Position numbers and translations under genes: made by a program
Shown here: piece after piece, positions 8,559 to 19,210 of the stretch
Numbering within the stretch: the stretch's first letter is position 1
Layout of the letters: each line of letters begins with the position of its first letter
From: Euplotes cf. woodruffi 2 WChen-2021
Taxonomy: Eukaryota; Ciliophora; Spirotrichea; Euplotida; Euplotidae
Direction: 5' to 3'
DNA: 21,143 bases
Assembly (NCBI GenBank): GCA_021441665.1
Contig: JAGYYN010025710.1
Location: 1-21,143 of the forward strand
The notes under the pieces: generated by a model
What the model saw: the letters and a program-made list of their open reading frames with translations, nothing else
Database searches by the model: none
Told to the model about the DNA's origin: nothing

Positions 8559-10602
8559 ATGGAGGACGTAGTGCAAGATGCGAACGTATTAGAAAAAACA
8601 GAAGACTCAGAGCACGTTGAGTTCAACCCGCTGGAAATAGTCAAGACTGAAAGCGGTCCAGTGTAACGTCTCGCCATCTTCCAATCGCTAAAACAATTAT
8701 AATTTAGGCCGTTGGACTTCCCCGAAGTAAAAATCGACGAAGGCACTGAGCCAGAGAGCTATGAAAACTTTGACAAGAAGATCAAGATCCACTGCTGCCT
8801 TTGTGGCAACCTGATCGACCCAAACCCAGCCAACACTTGCATCATTTGATTGAAGAAGTAAGCAAAGAGCCTGATATTTAGGACCGTCGATGTGTCCAAA
8901 GGAATTCCTCTTGAATACGACGTCGAACAGTGCAGGACTTGCGAAAGGTGGTACGGACCCCCGTGGGCGTACTACCAAAGGGAATCTAACGATATGCTCA
9001 AGATGCTCATGAAGAAAATCAAAGGAATCACTAAAGAAATCAAAGTTTTCGACGCGCAGTTCATTTGGTCTGAACCTCATTCGAAAAGAATCAAGATCAA
9101 GCTTACTATTAGCAAAGATGTACTGAATGGAGTCATTATGCAAAAGACGGTTGTTATATCTTATCATGAGCGAAATTTACAGTGTGATGAATGTAAGAAG
9201 TCCTTCACTCCTCACACTTGGAATTCAGAAATCCAACTTCGACAAAAAGTCGATCACAAAAGAACGTTTTTATATCTTGAGCAATTAATTCTTAAAAACA
9301 ATGCGCACGATAAATGTATTAATATTGAAGAGAAAGGTAAGCAGAGTCGCTATTATTTTTAGACGATGGATTGAACTTCTATTTTAAGTATCGCTCGCAT
9401 GCAGTCAGCTTGATGGAGTTCATTCAAAACAACATTCCTGTCCGGATTAAGCAATCGAGCAAGGTTGTCTCGCAAGATTTAAAGAACAATACATCGAACA
9501 CTAAGCACTCAATATCAATCGAAATTGTGCCGATATGCAAAGACGATTTGATCCTGCTGCCTCAGAAGATCTCTAGAGAATTCGGAGGGATCGGTCCACT
9601 CGTGCTTTGCTATAAAGTTTCAAAATCAATAAACGTCGTGGATGTATGAACAATGGATACTTATGAAATCGATGGGCCGACGTATTGGAAGAATCCATTC
9701 TTTCCGATTTGAGATCGAAAGTCACTCTCCACATTTGTCGTAATGAACATCGACACTTCGACATGTGATGTAAACGAGTCAAAAGCAGCTAAAAGAAACC
9801 ACTTCAAGCTGGCTGAGATTGAACTGCAGAAGGAAATGGAGACTGGCAACATGGAGAGATCTTTCTTTACTAGGACCCATCTCGGAGATGTCCTCGACTA
9901 CAACGACACTGTGCTCGCTTACGATCTCGAGGCAAGTAACTTAAAAGATGAGCAGATCGCAGAACTTGAAAAATGAAAGGTAAAATTGCTGCTTGACTCG
10001 GATAGAAACAACTGCCTGAAGTAATCATTGTGCGCAAGTCTTACCCAAAAACAAGGGCCAAGATGAAGGACAAAAGACGCACGTGGAAGCTTAAAAGATT
10101 CGACATCAGCAAAGAAACGACTCATGGTACGATAACTATCTTAGCCATCTAGCTGACTTCGAAGATGCAAAGGAAAAAGTTTCAAAAGGAGGAAAAAAGA
10201 GTGCGAAGCAAAGCAAAAAGATCAAAAAAGAGGAGAAACTGACTTCTAATAAAGACCATGACTATGAAGTATTCCTTCAAGACCTTGAAGAAGACAAAGG
10301 TAAACTTGCATTCATAAAATACAGAAATGCGGTCACATATTAAGCTTTACAAGCAAGAAGAACCAGTGAAAGAAGTCAAAGGCAAGAGTAAAAAGAAGCC
10401 TCATGATGAAGTAAAAGAACAAAGCGAAGCTAAAATCCCTGACAATGAAGAAACCCCAGAGCCTGAAGCAAATCAACCCAGTGTTACAAAGGTAAATCAA
10501 GATATAGAAGCCATACCAAAGGCAAGCGAAGAGGAACATCAGGAAGAGTCTAGTGATGAAGATGAGCATTTCCCTGAAATCACTGAGCAAGAGCTAGAAT
10601 AA
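8559..10602 (+). CDS. NMD3: 60S ribosomal export adaptor NMD3
   Basis: NMD3 binds the late 60S subunit and links it to the CRM1/XPO1 exporter. Seven exons: 8559-8662, 8708-8857, 8882-9336, 9363-9979, 10006-10126, 10153-10299 and 10325-10602. The introns are 45, 24, 26, 26, 26 and 25 nt; 623 aa and no frameshift. The zinc-binding start is clear: C64-CL-C67, then PNPANT-C79-II-C82 with C82 encoded by UGA (8847-8849), then C102-RT-C105. Family blocks follow: IWSEPHSKRIKIKLTI, KRTFLYLEQLILK, IEIVPICKDDLILLP, TYWKNPF, FFTRTHLGD, and a basic RRTWKLKRF stretch. The acidic C-terminal region ends in EQELE, where the family carries its export signal. UGA at 9710-9712 (FFPI-C-DRK) falls on a Cys in the human protein. 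The 26-nt intron at 10127-10152 was chosen because it removes a TAG and restores the frame. Only 84 bp separate it from gene 5. Confidence 0.96.
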
Positions 10603-10686
10603 TATCCTTCGCCTGTCTCAATTTGCTTATCTCGAGTGCAAATAAGCCCCCGCGTCGATACAAATTTAATTGCGATTATTAATAAT

Positions 10687-13603
10687 ATGGAACAGAAAGA
10701 AGAAGTCAAAGGCGAAGGCAAAGAAGACGTGAACTACAACTCGCAAGGTGTTGAGGTAACACCAGAAGTCAAAGAAACCTCGCAACGACTTGAAACGACA
10801 GATATTCGAAAGCACTACGGAAGTGATGGCGCATCACGAAGTGAAATTGGACTTGCAGGAGAAAATGAGTTCATTGAAAGAACCTTAACTGCAAAAGACT
10901 TAATAGAAGGAAATATGCTTGATAAATTCCCACCGAACTTAAAACTTGCAAAGGTTCACGGCAATGCTAATTTAGTCAAAAATCTTGATCAATGCACTAT
11001 CGAGCATTCTAAAATCGAAGATATGAAGTACTTTTGTCCGTGATGACAACGACCGACAACTGAAGCTGCCCCTCAGTATCCTTTGTGATGAAATGTGATG
11101 GAGCTTGAAGATCTCGGATGTGGATTTCCTCTTTACTTTTATTTTTAAAATGTTCAACATTATCGTATATTTCACCATGGTTATCCTCGTAAGTATCGCT
11201 GGCTGGGTCATATATTCAAGAGGAAAGAAAGGAAGCGAGTGGTTAAATGGAGAATTAGCTCCTTTCTCGATTTCATTTTCAATAGGAAATCTCGGTAAAA
11301 GTCCTGATAACTACAGCTACACTTCATTTAATATAAACGTGATGATTTTGCTGAACAGCCTGATGGTGTTGATAATCTACATCTTCAACATGATCTTTAA
11401 GCCTTTCCAAGTCAGAGTAATTAAAAAGGTCGATGAGATCAATGTGTCGCCCAGCGACTTCACAATCATGGTGCTGAACCTGCCGAAAAGTAAATAAAAA
11501 GGATGAAATAAAAGACTGGATTATGAGCCACACTTCAAACGCAGAAATTAAGACAATCAATCTTTGTTACGACATTAAAGAAGCAATCGAGAAGATGCGC
11601 AAGTTGAATGTAAGCAGCCGTTAGCTTATTTTTAGAAACTCAAGAAAATACAAGTCAACTTTGATAAGTACAAGAAGAAGTACAACCAGGGGATGATTTT
11701 AGGACAGATCAAAGCACTTGAAAAACTAATCGGCGGCTTTAAGAAAAAAGCTGAAAACGAAGAAACTGATAATACGTTTACTGGCAAGGCTTTCATCGTA
11801 TTTAACAAGCAAAGCCAAGCTGAAGAAATCGTATGGATCTTTCAGCGAACCTGGATCAGGAGAGTATTCAACTTCTTTGTGTATAAAGTCTTTTGATGAA
11901 AATAACAAGTTTCAAGACCCTAGGTGGTGGGAAGGCCAGAGAATTGATATTGAACGAGCTGCCGAACCGACTAATGTATATTGGGAAAACATGGCTATCA
12001 CTTTTTCTAATCGGTTCAAAAGAACCCTAATTACGTACTTTATCGCATTCGTATGCCTCGGTGTTGTATTTTGTATTAATCTCGGGCTGAATATAAGTCG
12101 AGATTTGTTACAAAAAACAGCGCAAGATTCTTCAGGAATATCAACAGAAGACTACATTATTATCATGCTTATCGGGATCTGTTCTTCGCTCGTTGTTACC
12201 GTGAATAACGTGATCCTTACAAAAATTATTAGGGTTATATCAAAATACGAAAGGCATGAGACATATACGAAATACAACGTATCAGTTGCGATTAAGCTGA
12301 CCTTTTCGATGTTCACAAATACCGGGATCATTCCGCTAATAATCAACTTGGGAAATACAAATTGGTTCGGATATGGAGGCCTCGTCGTCGACATTTTCTT
12401 GATCATGGTGACCGTTAACTTAGTCACACCAATGACACACCTTTTTGACGTCGAAATATTTCTGAAATAAATTATTAATCCTAATTGAAAAGTGTAGAGG
12501 GGGAAAGTCAACGACGACTCAGAGAGCTGCAAATGAGCTCTATGAAGGCCCAGATTTCGATATTTCAATGCGATACGCAACAGTCATGATGATAATGATG
12601 ATGACTGCATTCTACACTCCTCTCATCCCGATCATTCCGATCATTTCGCTAGTCGGGGCAGTGCTTTCATACTGGACTGAGAAATTTAGCCTGCTCAGAA
12701 TCAGCCGAATACCACAGGAATTCGCAGAGGAAATGTCGTTAGTGTTCACAGGCATGATTCCGTTTTTATGTTTTCTTTATGCCCTCGGCCAGTTTATTTT
12801 CGTGAATTCTCTGTCAAACAGCAGTAATCAGTATCCCCAGATCATCCTCTGGATCTCTGTGGCTAGCTGGTTGCTTCCTGTTAGCCTTTTATTCCGCAAA
12901 TGTGAGGGAAGCATAATTCGAGACGACAACGAGACGTATGAAAGCAATAAAGCGAAGTTTCTAAATGACTACGACCGATCAAATCCGATTACTTCAAAAG
13001 AAGCAACACTACGGCACTTGAAGGACCTCGAAGACCAGGAGATGTCAGAGGAAAAGAAGCTCGAGCTGGAGGAGCAAAGGCAGCAAATCATCCAAAATGA
13101 TAACTTTGGTAACTTGATGCAATACGCAGAAAATAAGAAGCTTTCTCAATCGACCTCAGGAGCTTCTGGAAATGCTCAAAATGAAGGCAAAATTCAAAAA
13201 TTCTCATTAAGTATTTTAAGGCCGAGTAAGAAACCAAAATAATGTATAGGACTTCCTATGAACCCGAATGATGGTGATTTGAGCCAGACCGCAGGCATGT
13301 TTAAGCTGCCGCCGATCAATTCTCTACGTAAAGTAGTTCCATTTGAAGAAATTGAAGAGGTAGAGCATTATTTATTCTTACCTGTCTTGGATGGAATTAA
13401 AACTTTTACTTTTCAGTTAAAAATTATGACACTTTGTTATGACAAAATTAACAGCAAGATAAAGCAAAAAATTAACTAGACTCGATATTATTTATTCTAA
13501 CTGTCTTAAACTGTAGGAAATAAGAAATCATGAGGAGTCAAAAATGCCGATTAATTCAGAAGAAGAAAAGAAATATGAAGAAAAGATAGATGAAGAAGAA
13601 TAA
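10687..13603 (+). CDS. TMEM63/OSCA (CSC1-like) cation channel
   Basis: The family forms mechanically or osmotically gated cation channels. Five exons: 10687-11609, 11636-11830, 11865-13225, 13250-13359 and 13517-13603. Three +1 shifts occur at TAA 11146, 11495 and 12468; 890 aa. A Glu/Lys-rich N-terminus leads to a Cys-rich motif, with cysteines encoded by paired UGA codons at 11041-11046 and 11086-11091. Then comes ELEDLGCGFPLYFYF, the usual entry to the first membrane helix. A cytosolic domain follows, from FTIMVLNLPK to FTGKAFIVFN. The EPTNVYWENMAI motif before the main pore-forming helices is typical of the family. About ten hydrophobic segments are visible. TQRAANELYEGPDFDISMRYA lies in the conserved C-terminal core, so this is a full-length member. 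The C-terminus is a charged tail. The start is ATG 10687 in the context TTAATAATATGGA. The last two introns (24 and 157 nt) are inferred from frame and composition. Confidence 0.9.
11143..11149 (+). other. +1 frameshift site TTT-TAA-A, gene 5
   Basis: The frame reads CTT TAC TTT TAT TTT TAA A. Shifting +1 joins LGCGFPLYFYF to KMFNIIVYFTMV, which is one continuous family-like membrane segment. It is the only well-supported site here where the codon before the stop is not AAA. Confidence 0.8.
11492..11498 (+). other. +1 frameshift site AAA-TAA-A, gene 5
   Basis: The frame ends LNLPKSK at AAA TAA. Shifted +1 it continues AAA AAG GAT GAA ATA AAA GAC TGG, inside the cytosolic domain of the channel. 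Confidence 0.85.
12465..12471 (+). other. +1 frameshift site AAA-TAA-A, gene 5
   Basis: The frame ends FDVEIFLK at AAA TAA. Shifted +1 it continues KLLILIEKCRGGKSTTTQRAA without a break, as expected for this family. Confidence 0.9.
13360..13516 (+). other. 157-nt intron containing a near-duplicate segment
   Basis: GT at 13360 and CTGTAG at 13516 join two Glu-rich stretches in frame (FEEIEE to EIRNHEES). It contains two 21-22-nt imperfect direct repeats (13367-13388 and 13487-13507). Deleting one repeat and the DNA between them would leave a GT-AG intron of about 37 nt, the usual size here. If not spliced, the frame runs on to TAG 13477-13479. Confidence 0.5.
13367..13507 (+). repeat. Imperfect direct repeat pair, about 120 bp apart
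   Basis: ATTATTTATTCT is followed by TACCTGTCTT at 13367-13388 and by AACTGTCTT at 13487-13507. The copies differ only by a short change in the middle. Confidence 0.8.
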
Positions 13604-13847
13604 ATGAAAATTTATATTAATATAATATTATATGTAAAGCTCAGGCTATTTAAGTCTAACTGCCGTTTATAAATACCAAACCTGACCGTTCAAATATTTG
13701 TAAATAGTGATATTAACTAAACTTAGCATATATTTTCATTAATGTTCTCAAGTATTCTCTAATCCTTCATATTTACAATCTGACCAATAATTTAGAATTC
13801 GTCTTTCAATAAGTATTTTTGAATCTGAAATATAAATCATTAATAAT

Positions 13848-16348
13848 ATGGATACCCAAAGATCTAACGATGAGATGAGGAATGATACGACCGAGCCAAA
13901 TATAAGTGTCGACTTCGGGTACTGTTTTATTCACCTTACGAATCGTATTTTTAAATTACACTGGCTTGATTTTTATTTATACACTGCATATTTGTAATAA
14001 CCGTGATTTTATAGAGAGTGAGAGAAATTTGAAGGCTTTGTGCACATGAAAAAAGCTCCCAGCCTTCAAAATCTTAGATCCAACGATGCGAGATTTGACT
14101 ACTACCGCCAGAAGGTCCTACAGCAAGCTGAGAATACAGCTGGCATCCAGCCAGACAGCACTCTTCAGCTTCAGTCTGAATACAATGAATTAGATGAACG
14201 TAAAACTGAGAATTTTAAAGAGCTTCCAAGGCCCATGCAGCCAAATGAAGGAGTCCAGAAGCTCAGAGGAAGCATGCCTGCGGGCTTTCCGCAATTCAAC
14301 AATCCATTTGACATTAGGAGGACTTCAATGCAAGTATATCCGAATCAATCTCAGCCGCAGCAAATAAAAAGTAAGTTGTTGTTTGTGCAAAAACCAAATA
14401 TTAATAGTCGGTGAAAATGGATATGGAATGCAGCCCCAAATGAACATGTACCAAGGATACCAAATCGATCCGAGGTACTCACAGATGCCAATGGCGTCGC
14501 AAAGCATGCCGCAGCCTGATAACATGCAGCTGATGATGCAGAAGTACGAGATTGTGCTCAGGTCCCTCAACCAAGAATTCATGAATTCTCTCGAACAAAA
14601 TCGAATCCTTCAAAAAGAAAACATGATTCTGCAGGACAACTGCATTAAGGAAAAACGAAATGCAGAGGATTTAAGGAAGCAACTTGAGGTTAAAGAAGGC
14701 GACGATAGCTCTCAAGCGCTGATCATTGAGAAAAACGAACTCAAAATGGAGAACGAAGCGCTTGCTAAAGACCTGCTCGACTTTAAACTTAAAAATGACA
14801 ATCTGCAAAGCGAATTAAATGACGTAAAACACCACTTGGACACTTTGAAAAAGGTTAATGAAAAGTTCAGGGAAAACGAGCTCTATCTAAACAAGAAGTT
14901 CGAGGAAATGAGACAAAACTGTAATGCAAAGGATGCCGCACTCCGACAAAGAGATGAAGTTATCTTCCAGCTATCGCGGAATATCGACGCGTTAAAGTCA
15001 GATATATCAAATCTTGAGCATATCGAAGATTCGCTAAAAGCTGAAATTGAACAGATGAATGAAAAGCGAAAAGTACTTGAAGAAACTAACCAGCACTTGA
15101 AGAGCCAAATCTGCGATCAAGGTATCGAGCTCAGGAAGCTCGATACAGCAAATGCATCGTTAGCAAGGGAAACTTTAACATTAAAAAGTAGCTTAGAAAT
15201 GCTGAGCAAGAATAACGATGAACTGTCACAAGACAATATTTCACTTCGCAATTTAATCGACAAGATTGAACAACAGCATTCAAGCAATATCATGACGATT
15301 CATCAGATCGAGCAAGAGAACTTGATGCTAAAGGCAGATAATGAAAGACTTCGAAAAAGTAATCAAATGTATGAGGATCAGAGCAAGTTGAATCTTAGGC
15401 AGCCATCCAAACCAGTTTTTGAGCAGCCGTCAAAGCCGCTGTCATCGAACTTTTCTGCGAAGAGCTACGCAACACCTTTAAATGAAATTAAATAACCCAG
15501 TTTTGAAAAGTAACTACGAGGCGTATTTGAATAAGATGGAACCTGCGAGTCCTATGACTCCATTGAAGAGCACTTCAAATATTGGTGAGGATAATCTAAG
15601 ACTAAAATTCGAGCAGCCAAGAGAATCATCGATTCTTTCGGCATTGAGAGCTTATAAAGAGCGTTCAGAGAAGCTCTCTGCCGAGGAGCCAAAGCCCTCC
15701 GACCAGAGCAAAAGATACAGTCAGCCATTTTCGTATTCTACAAGAACTCAAGCCACAAGCAAGTTAGGGACTCAAGGTACGAATGGAGCGATTTATTTTA
15801 TTTAGTGAAGTACGAAACACCGAGAAGAGATACTGATTCCCAAGCTAACGAAGAGAACTCCACTAGTGAAGAGCATCAGTTCGAAAACCAAAATTTAAAT
15901 AAAACTCTGGACGTAGCTGATTCAAACTCAGTTTTTGAAAGCGAAGGTAGTTTTGATAGCCAACAAAAACTGAAATTTTATAGACTATCCAGCTGCAGGT
16001 CGTGGAAGTGGAGTTAAAACCCGCAACTACGCGAGGATCAATCTTTTTGAAGACAGCAGAGAGACAATGAGAGCAAATAAGCTCTCACAATCCTCGTCAT
16101 TTATAAACTTCGAAAATACAACCGAGCATGTGAAACAGGTTGAACTGATGCTGGTGAAAGCACAGATGCAAAAGCAAGACTTCGAGAATGAATACAACAA
16201 AATCCCAGAGTCGCACAGAAGAAGCTTCCAGCAAAGAGAAAGGAAGGAGTTTTTAAAATCTCAAATCGACAAGCTCGCGCAGCAAATCAATGAAGGCAAA
16301 TTATTCATAAGAAGAAAGAAAGCAGAGAAGGAAAGAGGATTTTTATAA
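13848..16348 (+). CDS. Coiled-coil protein, possibly cytoskeletal or centriolar
   Basis: Five exons: 13848-13918, 14015-14370, 14408-15776, 15806-15946 and 15984-16348. The introns are 96, 37, 29 and 37 nt. One +1 shift occurs at AAA-TAA-C (15490-15496); 766 aa. The N-terminal part contains KKAPSLQNLRSND, then a Gln/Met/Pro-rich region. A long heptad-rich coiled coil follows, encoded by about 14550-15390 and rich in Glu, Lys, Leu and Asn. After it come Ser/Pro-rich linkers and a C-terminal helical module. That module includes NKIPESHRRSFQQRERKEF and ends in RRKKAEKERGFL. It resembles in style the short C-terminal helices of centriole and basal-body proteins, but I do not recognise the family. 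UGA at 14019-14021 reads as Cys. The start ATG shares the context TTAATAATATGGA with gene 5. Confidence 0.8.
15490..15496 (+). other. +1 frameshift site AAA-TAA-C, gene 6
   Basis: The 370-codon coiled-coil frame ends LNEIK at AAA TAA. Shifted +1 it continues AAC CCA GTT TTG AAA AGT and stays open to the donor at 15777. Confidence 0.85.
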
Positions 16349-16483
16349 CTAATCATTAGTATAACTCTTCTTGCATCACTACCTCGTCTGTCCTTTCCTT
16401 TTATTAAATTACATGCAATTTGTAATTTAAAAGTACTAAATACGGCTGATATTCTTTCTGACTGCAAAACCAAAATAATTGAA

Positions 16484-16508
16484 GGGTGTTGAGTTTTGAT
16501 TAACACCC
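16484..16508 (+). terminator. Stem-loop in the gene 6 / gene 7 spacer
   Basis: GGGTGTT (16484-16490) pairs exactly with AACACCC (16502-16508) across an 11-nt loop. It lies 136 bp after the gene 6 stop. The terminator label is only a placeholder: ciliates do not use simple hairpin terminators, and the role is unknown. Confidence 0.35.
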
Positions 16509-16601
16509 GACCGCCGCAGTCTTTCCGACATCATTATTATCAATAATAAATAATCTATTGGCTAGCTTGAATCTAAATAATATTTGCAGATATAATCAAT
16601 A

Positions 16602-18963
16602 ATGTCACTCAGACAGTTCAGAAAGCTACTCAAGCAGAAGGAAGAGCAGGAGTTGCAGGCTAAGCTGCAGCAGGACGCTGATAACCAATCGTCTTCTGAT
16701 TCCGAAGAGCAGACGCAAAAGAAAGGAATCTTCAACCAGTTCGCCGGACTCATCGAATCCAGTTCAGGTGACGAACAGGATCAAGCAGCCGAAGAAGACT
16801 CACATCCCGAGACTCAAGCTCAGTCACAAAAGAACGCGCAGCAAAGCAAAAACAAGAAGAAAAAGAGGAAGGCGAAAAAGAAGGGCAAGAAGAACGAGCC
16901 GCAGGAAAACACTCAGCCGTGTGCTGAAGAAAGCACCAAAACGCCAAAGGAGCTCACTGATGATGAAATCTTGCAGCAGGCTATCGGTAAGTGCTCGCAG
17001 CTGACTCGGATTTAGCTGAAAACCAGGAGAAGCTCAAACTCATCCCGAAAGAACAAAAAATCGAAGTCAGCGTGCTCAGCATGAAGGAGAAGTTCTTCGA
17101 TTCGCAAAGAGAAATGAAAATGAGGCTGCAAAGCAGGGGCACTGGCAAAAATCTCAGTAATTTAGTCTCCTTAGCGTGTTGTTAACTTAAATAGTGGATG
17201 ACGTCGAAGAAGATAAAGAACCCGCTCAAGAGTACGAAGGACTTAACAGAAAACAAAAGAAAATGCTAAAAACTATGCAGGCCGCGCATTCTGTCAAGAA
17301 AATGCTCTTTGTCCAACCTGAAAAAGAATGGACGATGGTAAAAGGCAAAACTGTATATATGGAGTCGAGCAAAGATGAACACGATCAAAAGGTATTTGAG
17401 TTCATTGAAAGAGAACCTTATAAAGAAGTACAAAGCGAGTTTAGATCAATCCAGCAGTCGTTTGATATATTTATGATGATGGACTTCATGCAGAAAAATA
17501 TGTTCCATCATCAGACATTAATCACTGTTTCAGATTTCCTTCGTATGCAAGGAAAGTTCCCTGACTCAGTGAAGCTCATTCAAAGATGAATGTATGCGTT
17601 TGAAATATTATTTTCAAAAGATTTCATTATTTGCGGACCGAGACCACAGACAAGAATCAATTTCAACAGTGAAAAATCAAACTTACCTCAAGTCTTTGCA
17701 GATTGACTTGTTCGATATATCGATCATTTAGGAAGAAAAGGATGTTGTCGAACTGCATTAGAATTCACTAAATTTTTCCTCAGTCTTGATCCAGTTAACG
17801 ATCCATTTGGAAACTTGCTAAAAATTGACTTTTACTCGTTGAGATCGTCAGAATACAAATTCCTCTCAACATTTGCAGAGAAATTTTCAAATGAATTTTA
17901 TTCGCACCCAATGAAAACGATTTTATTCACTCCAAATTTACTATTATCAACAGCGTTAGCCAAATACAAACTTAGCGATCCGTGAGATGACAGAACAAAG
18001 ATTCTCGACAAAGCGCATTCAGACCTCAACATCCTCGGTTCTTTGATTCACGAGTTAGCGTGAGAAGAAAGTCCGAAAATTTTAAAGCAAGTTTACAGTT
18101 TCAGTGCTGAAGGCTTAATTATGCTCGGGCTCATCTTCTATCCAACGCTAATAAAGCAGATTTTAGTCAAACTGGAGGCCGACAAAAAGCCAAACACAAA
18201 GAAGAGCTTCTTTAAAGGACATCAAAACGACCCGTGGAGCAAGATCATCGAACACGATATATTTGAGTATAGTGAAGATGATGAGGTCCTTGAGCACTCC
18301 CTCGGCCTCGATTCCGAAGTCCTATCCAAGTACTTCGACTTGTATGTCGACAGAAGCTTCGAATGATACAAAGATGACGATGTCCTCGACTGGCTCAAAC
18401 AAGTCATTGGGTATGTGCTCAACGAAGTCGACCAAGATAACTTCGATCGGGATGTACAGTTCCAGTTTATATTCAATACCATCGGGCTACCATTCGAACT
18501 TAAGAGGTACTCCGAGCTTAAAAAGGAGTTCTTTAATGATGACTTCACGACTGTGAGGCCACAAGACTTACTTGGACCCAATGCAGCTGAAGGAAACAAT
18601 GATCTAGGAGGCATGAACAATGCAGCGATGCAAGCCAACCTCAGACAGATGCTTAACAATAGAAATATTCCTCCACAAGTCGCAAATGCGATTAGAAACC
18701 AAGCAGGAGCTCCAAGAGTAAACAATGATAACTTAATCATTGAAGATCCAAATGCAGTTCATGAACAGGAACTTATCATGCAGCATATAGCACAACAGAT
18801 GCGTCCAGACCAAGATGAAGAAGGTGACTAAATCTACCTTTTCCTTAATTATCATTTTTCCAATCTAATAATAACTTTAGACTTTCTGATCCTTGACAGT
18901 GGAGATCAAGAGGTGCATAAGCAACAGGACGACGATGAAGAAGACAAAAAGGACGATTATTAA
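16602..18963 (+). CDS. TCF25: TCF25/Rqc1 family ribosome quality-control factor
   Basis: TCF25 (yeast Rqc1) works with the ubiquitin ligase Listerin on stalled 60S-nascent chain complexes. Exons: 16602-16986, 17016-17156, 17195-18823 and 18881-18963. The introns are 29, 38 and 57 nt; 745 aa and no frameshift. The start MSLRQFRKLL resembles the family start MSRRALRRL. A long Lys-rich stretch (about residues 80-100) matches the basic region of the family. Conserved blocks include RCMYAFEILF, GRKGCCRTALEFTKFFLSLDP, and LYVDRSFECYKDDDVLDWL near the C-terminus. Five UGA codons read as Cys (17587, 17704, 17983, 18061, 18364). The acidic C-terminus is as in the human protein. If the last intron is not spliced, the protein stops at TAA 18829-18831 after DEEGD. 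Splicing at 18824/18880 instead gives a longer acidic tail ending DDDEEDKKDDY. Confidence 0.92.
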
Positions 18964-19208
18964 ATACTAAATAATAATTTGTGCTTCAACATATAGTCTA
19001 AAACAGTCTTTGATTTCTATTTTTTCCTTTGATCAATCAGACGTAAAAACCACTTTGACTAGTTCCTTCATTTCTTTGAGATCAAGCTAGTTTAGAATAC
19101 TCAAATTCCAGCTGATTTTAGTCATAAAAAATAGCGATTTTTAGGCGGGATTTGGCAATCGATTCAAGACTGAGACGAAACTTAAAAGCTTAATTAAATT
19201 TATTGAAA
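18964..19208. other. Intergenic region between genes 7 and 8
   Basis: 245 bp of AT-rich sequence with no convincing open frame or RNA gene. An E-Cbs-like motif lies at its right edge. Confidence 0.6.
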
Positions 19209-19210
19209 AT
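19201..19210 (+). other. Candidate E-Cbs chromosome-breakage motif at the gene 8 start
   Basis: TATTGAAAAT matches every position of HATTGAAaHH and overlaps the first two bases of the gene 8 ATG. If functional, the break would lie very close to the coding region. Confidence 0.35.

Noticed and set aside
8697-9167. 156-codon open frame on the minus strand
   Set aside because: It is antisense to the zinc-binding region of NMD3 and has no independent support.
10127-10144. 18-nt intron in NMD3
   Set aside because: It leaves an in-frame TAG. The 26-nt version ending at 10152 restores a family-like sequence and matches the size of neighbouring introns.
18222-18740. 172-codon open frame on the minus strand
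   Set aside because: It lies wholly antisense to conserved TCF25 sequence and shows no domain.
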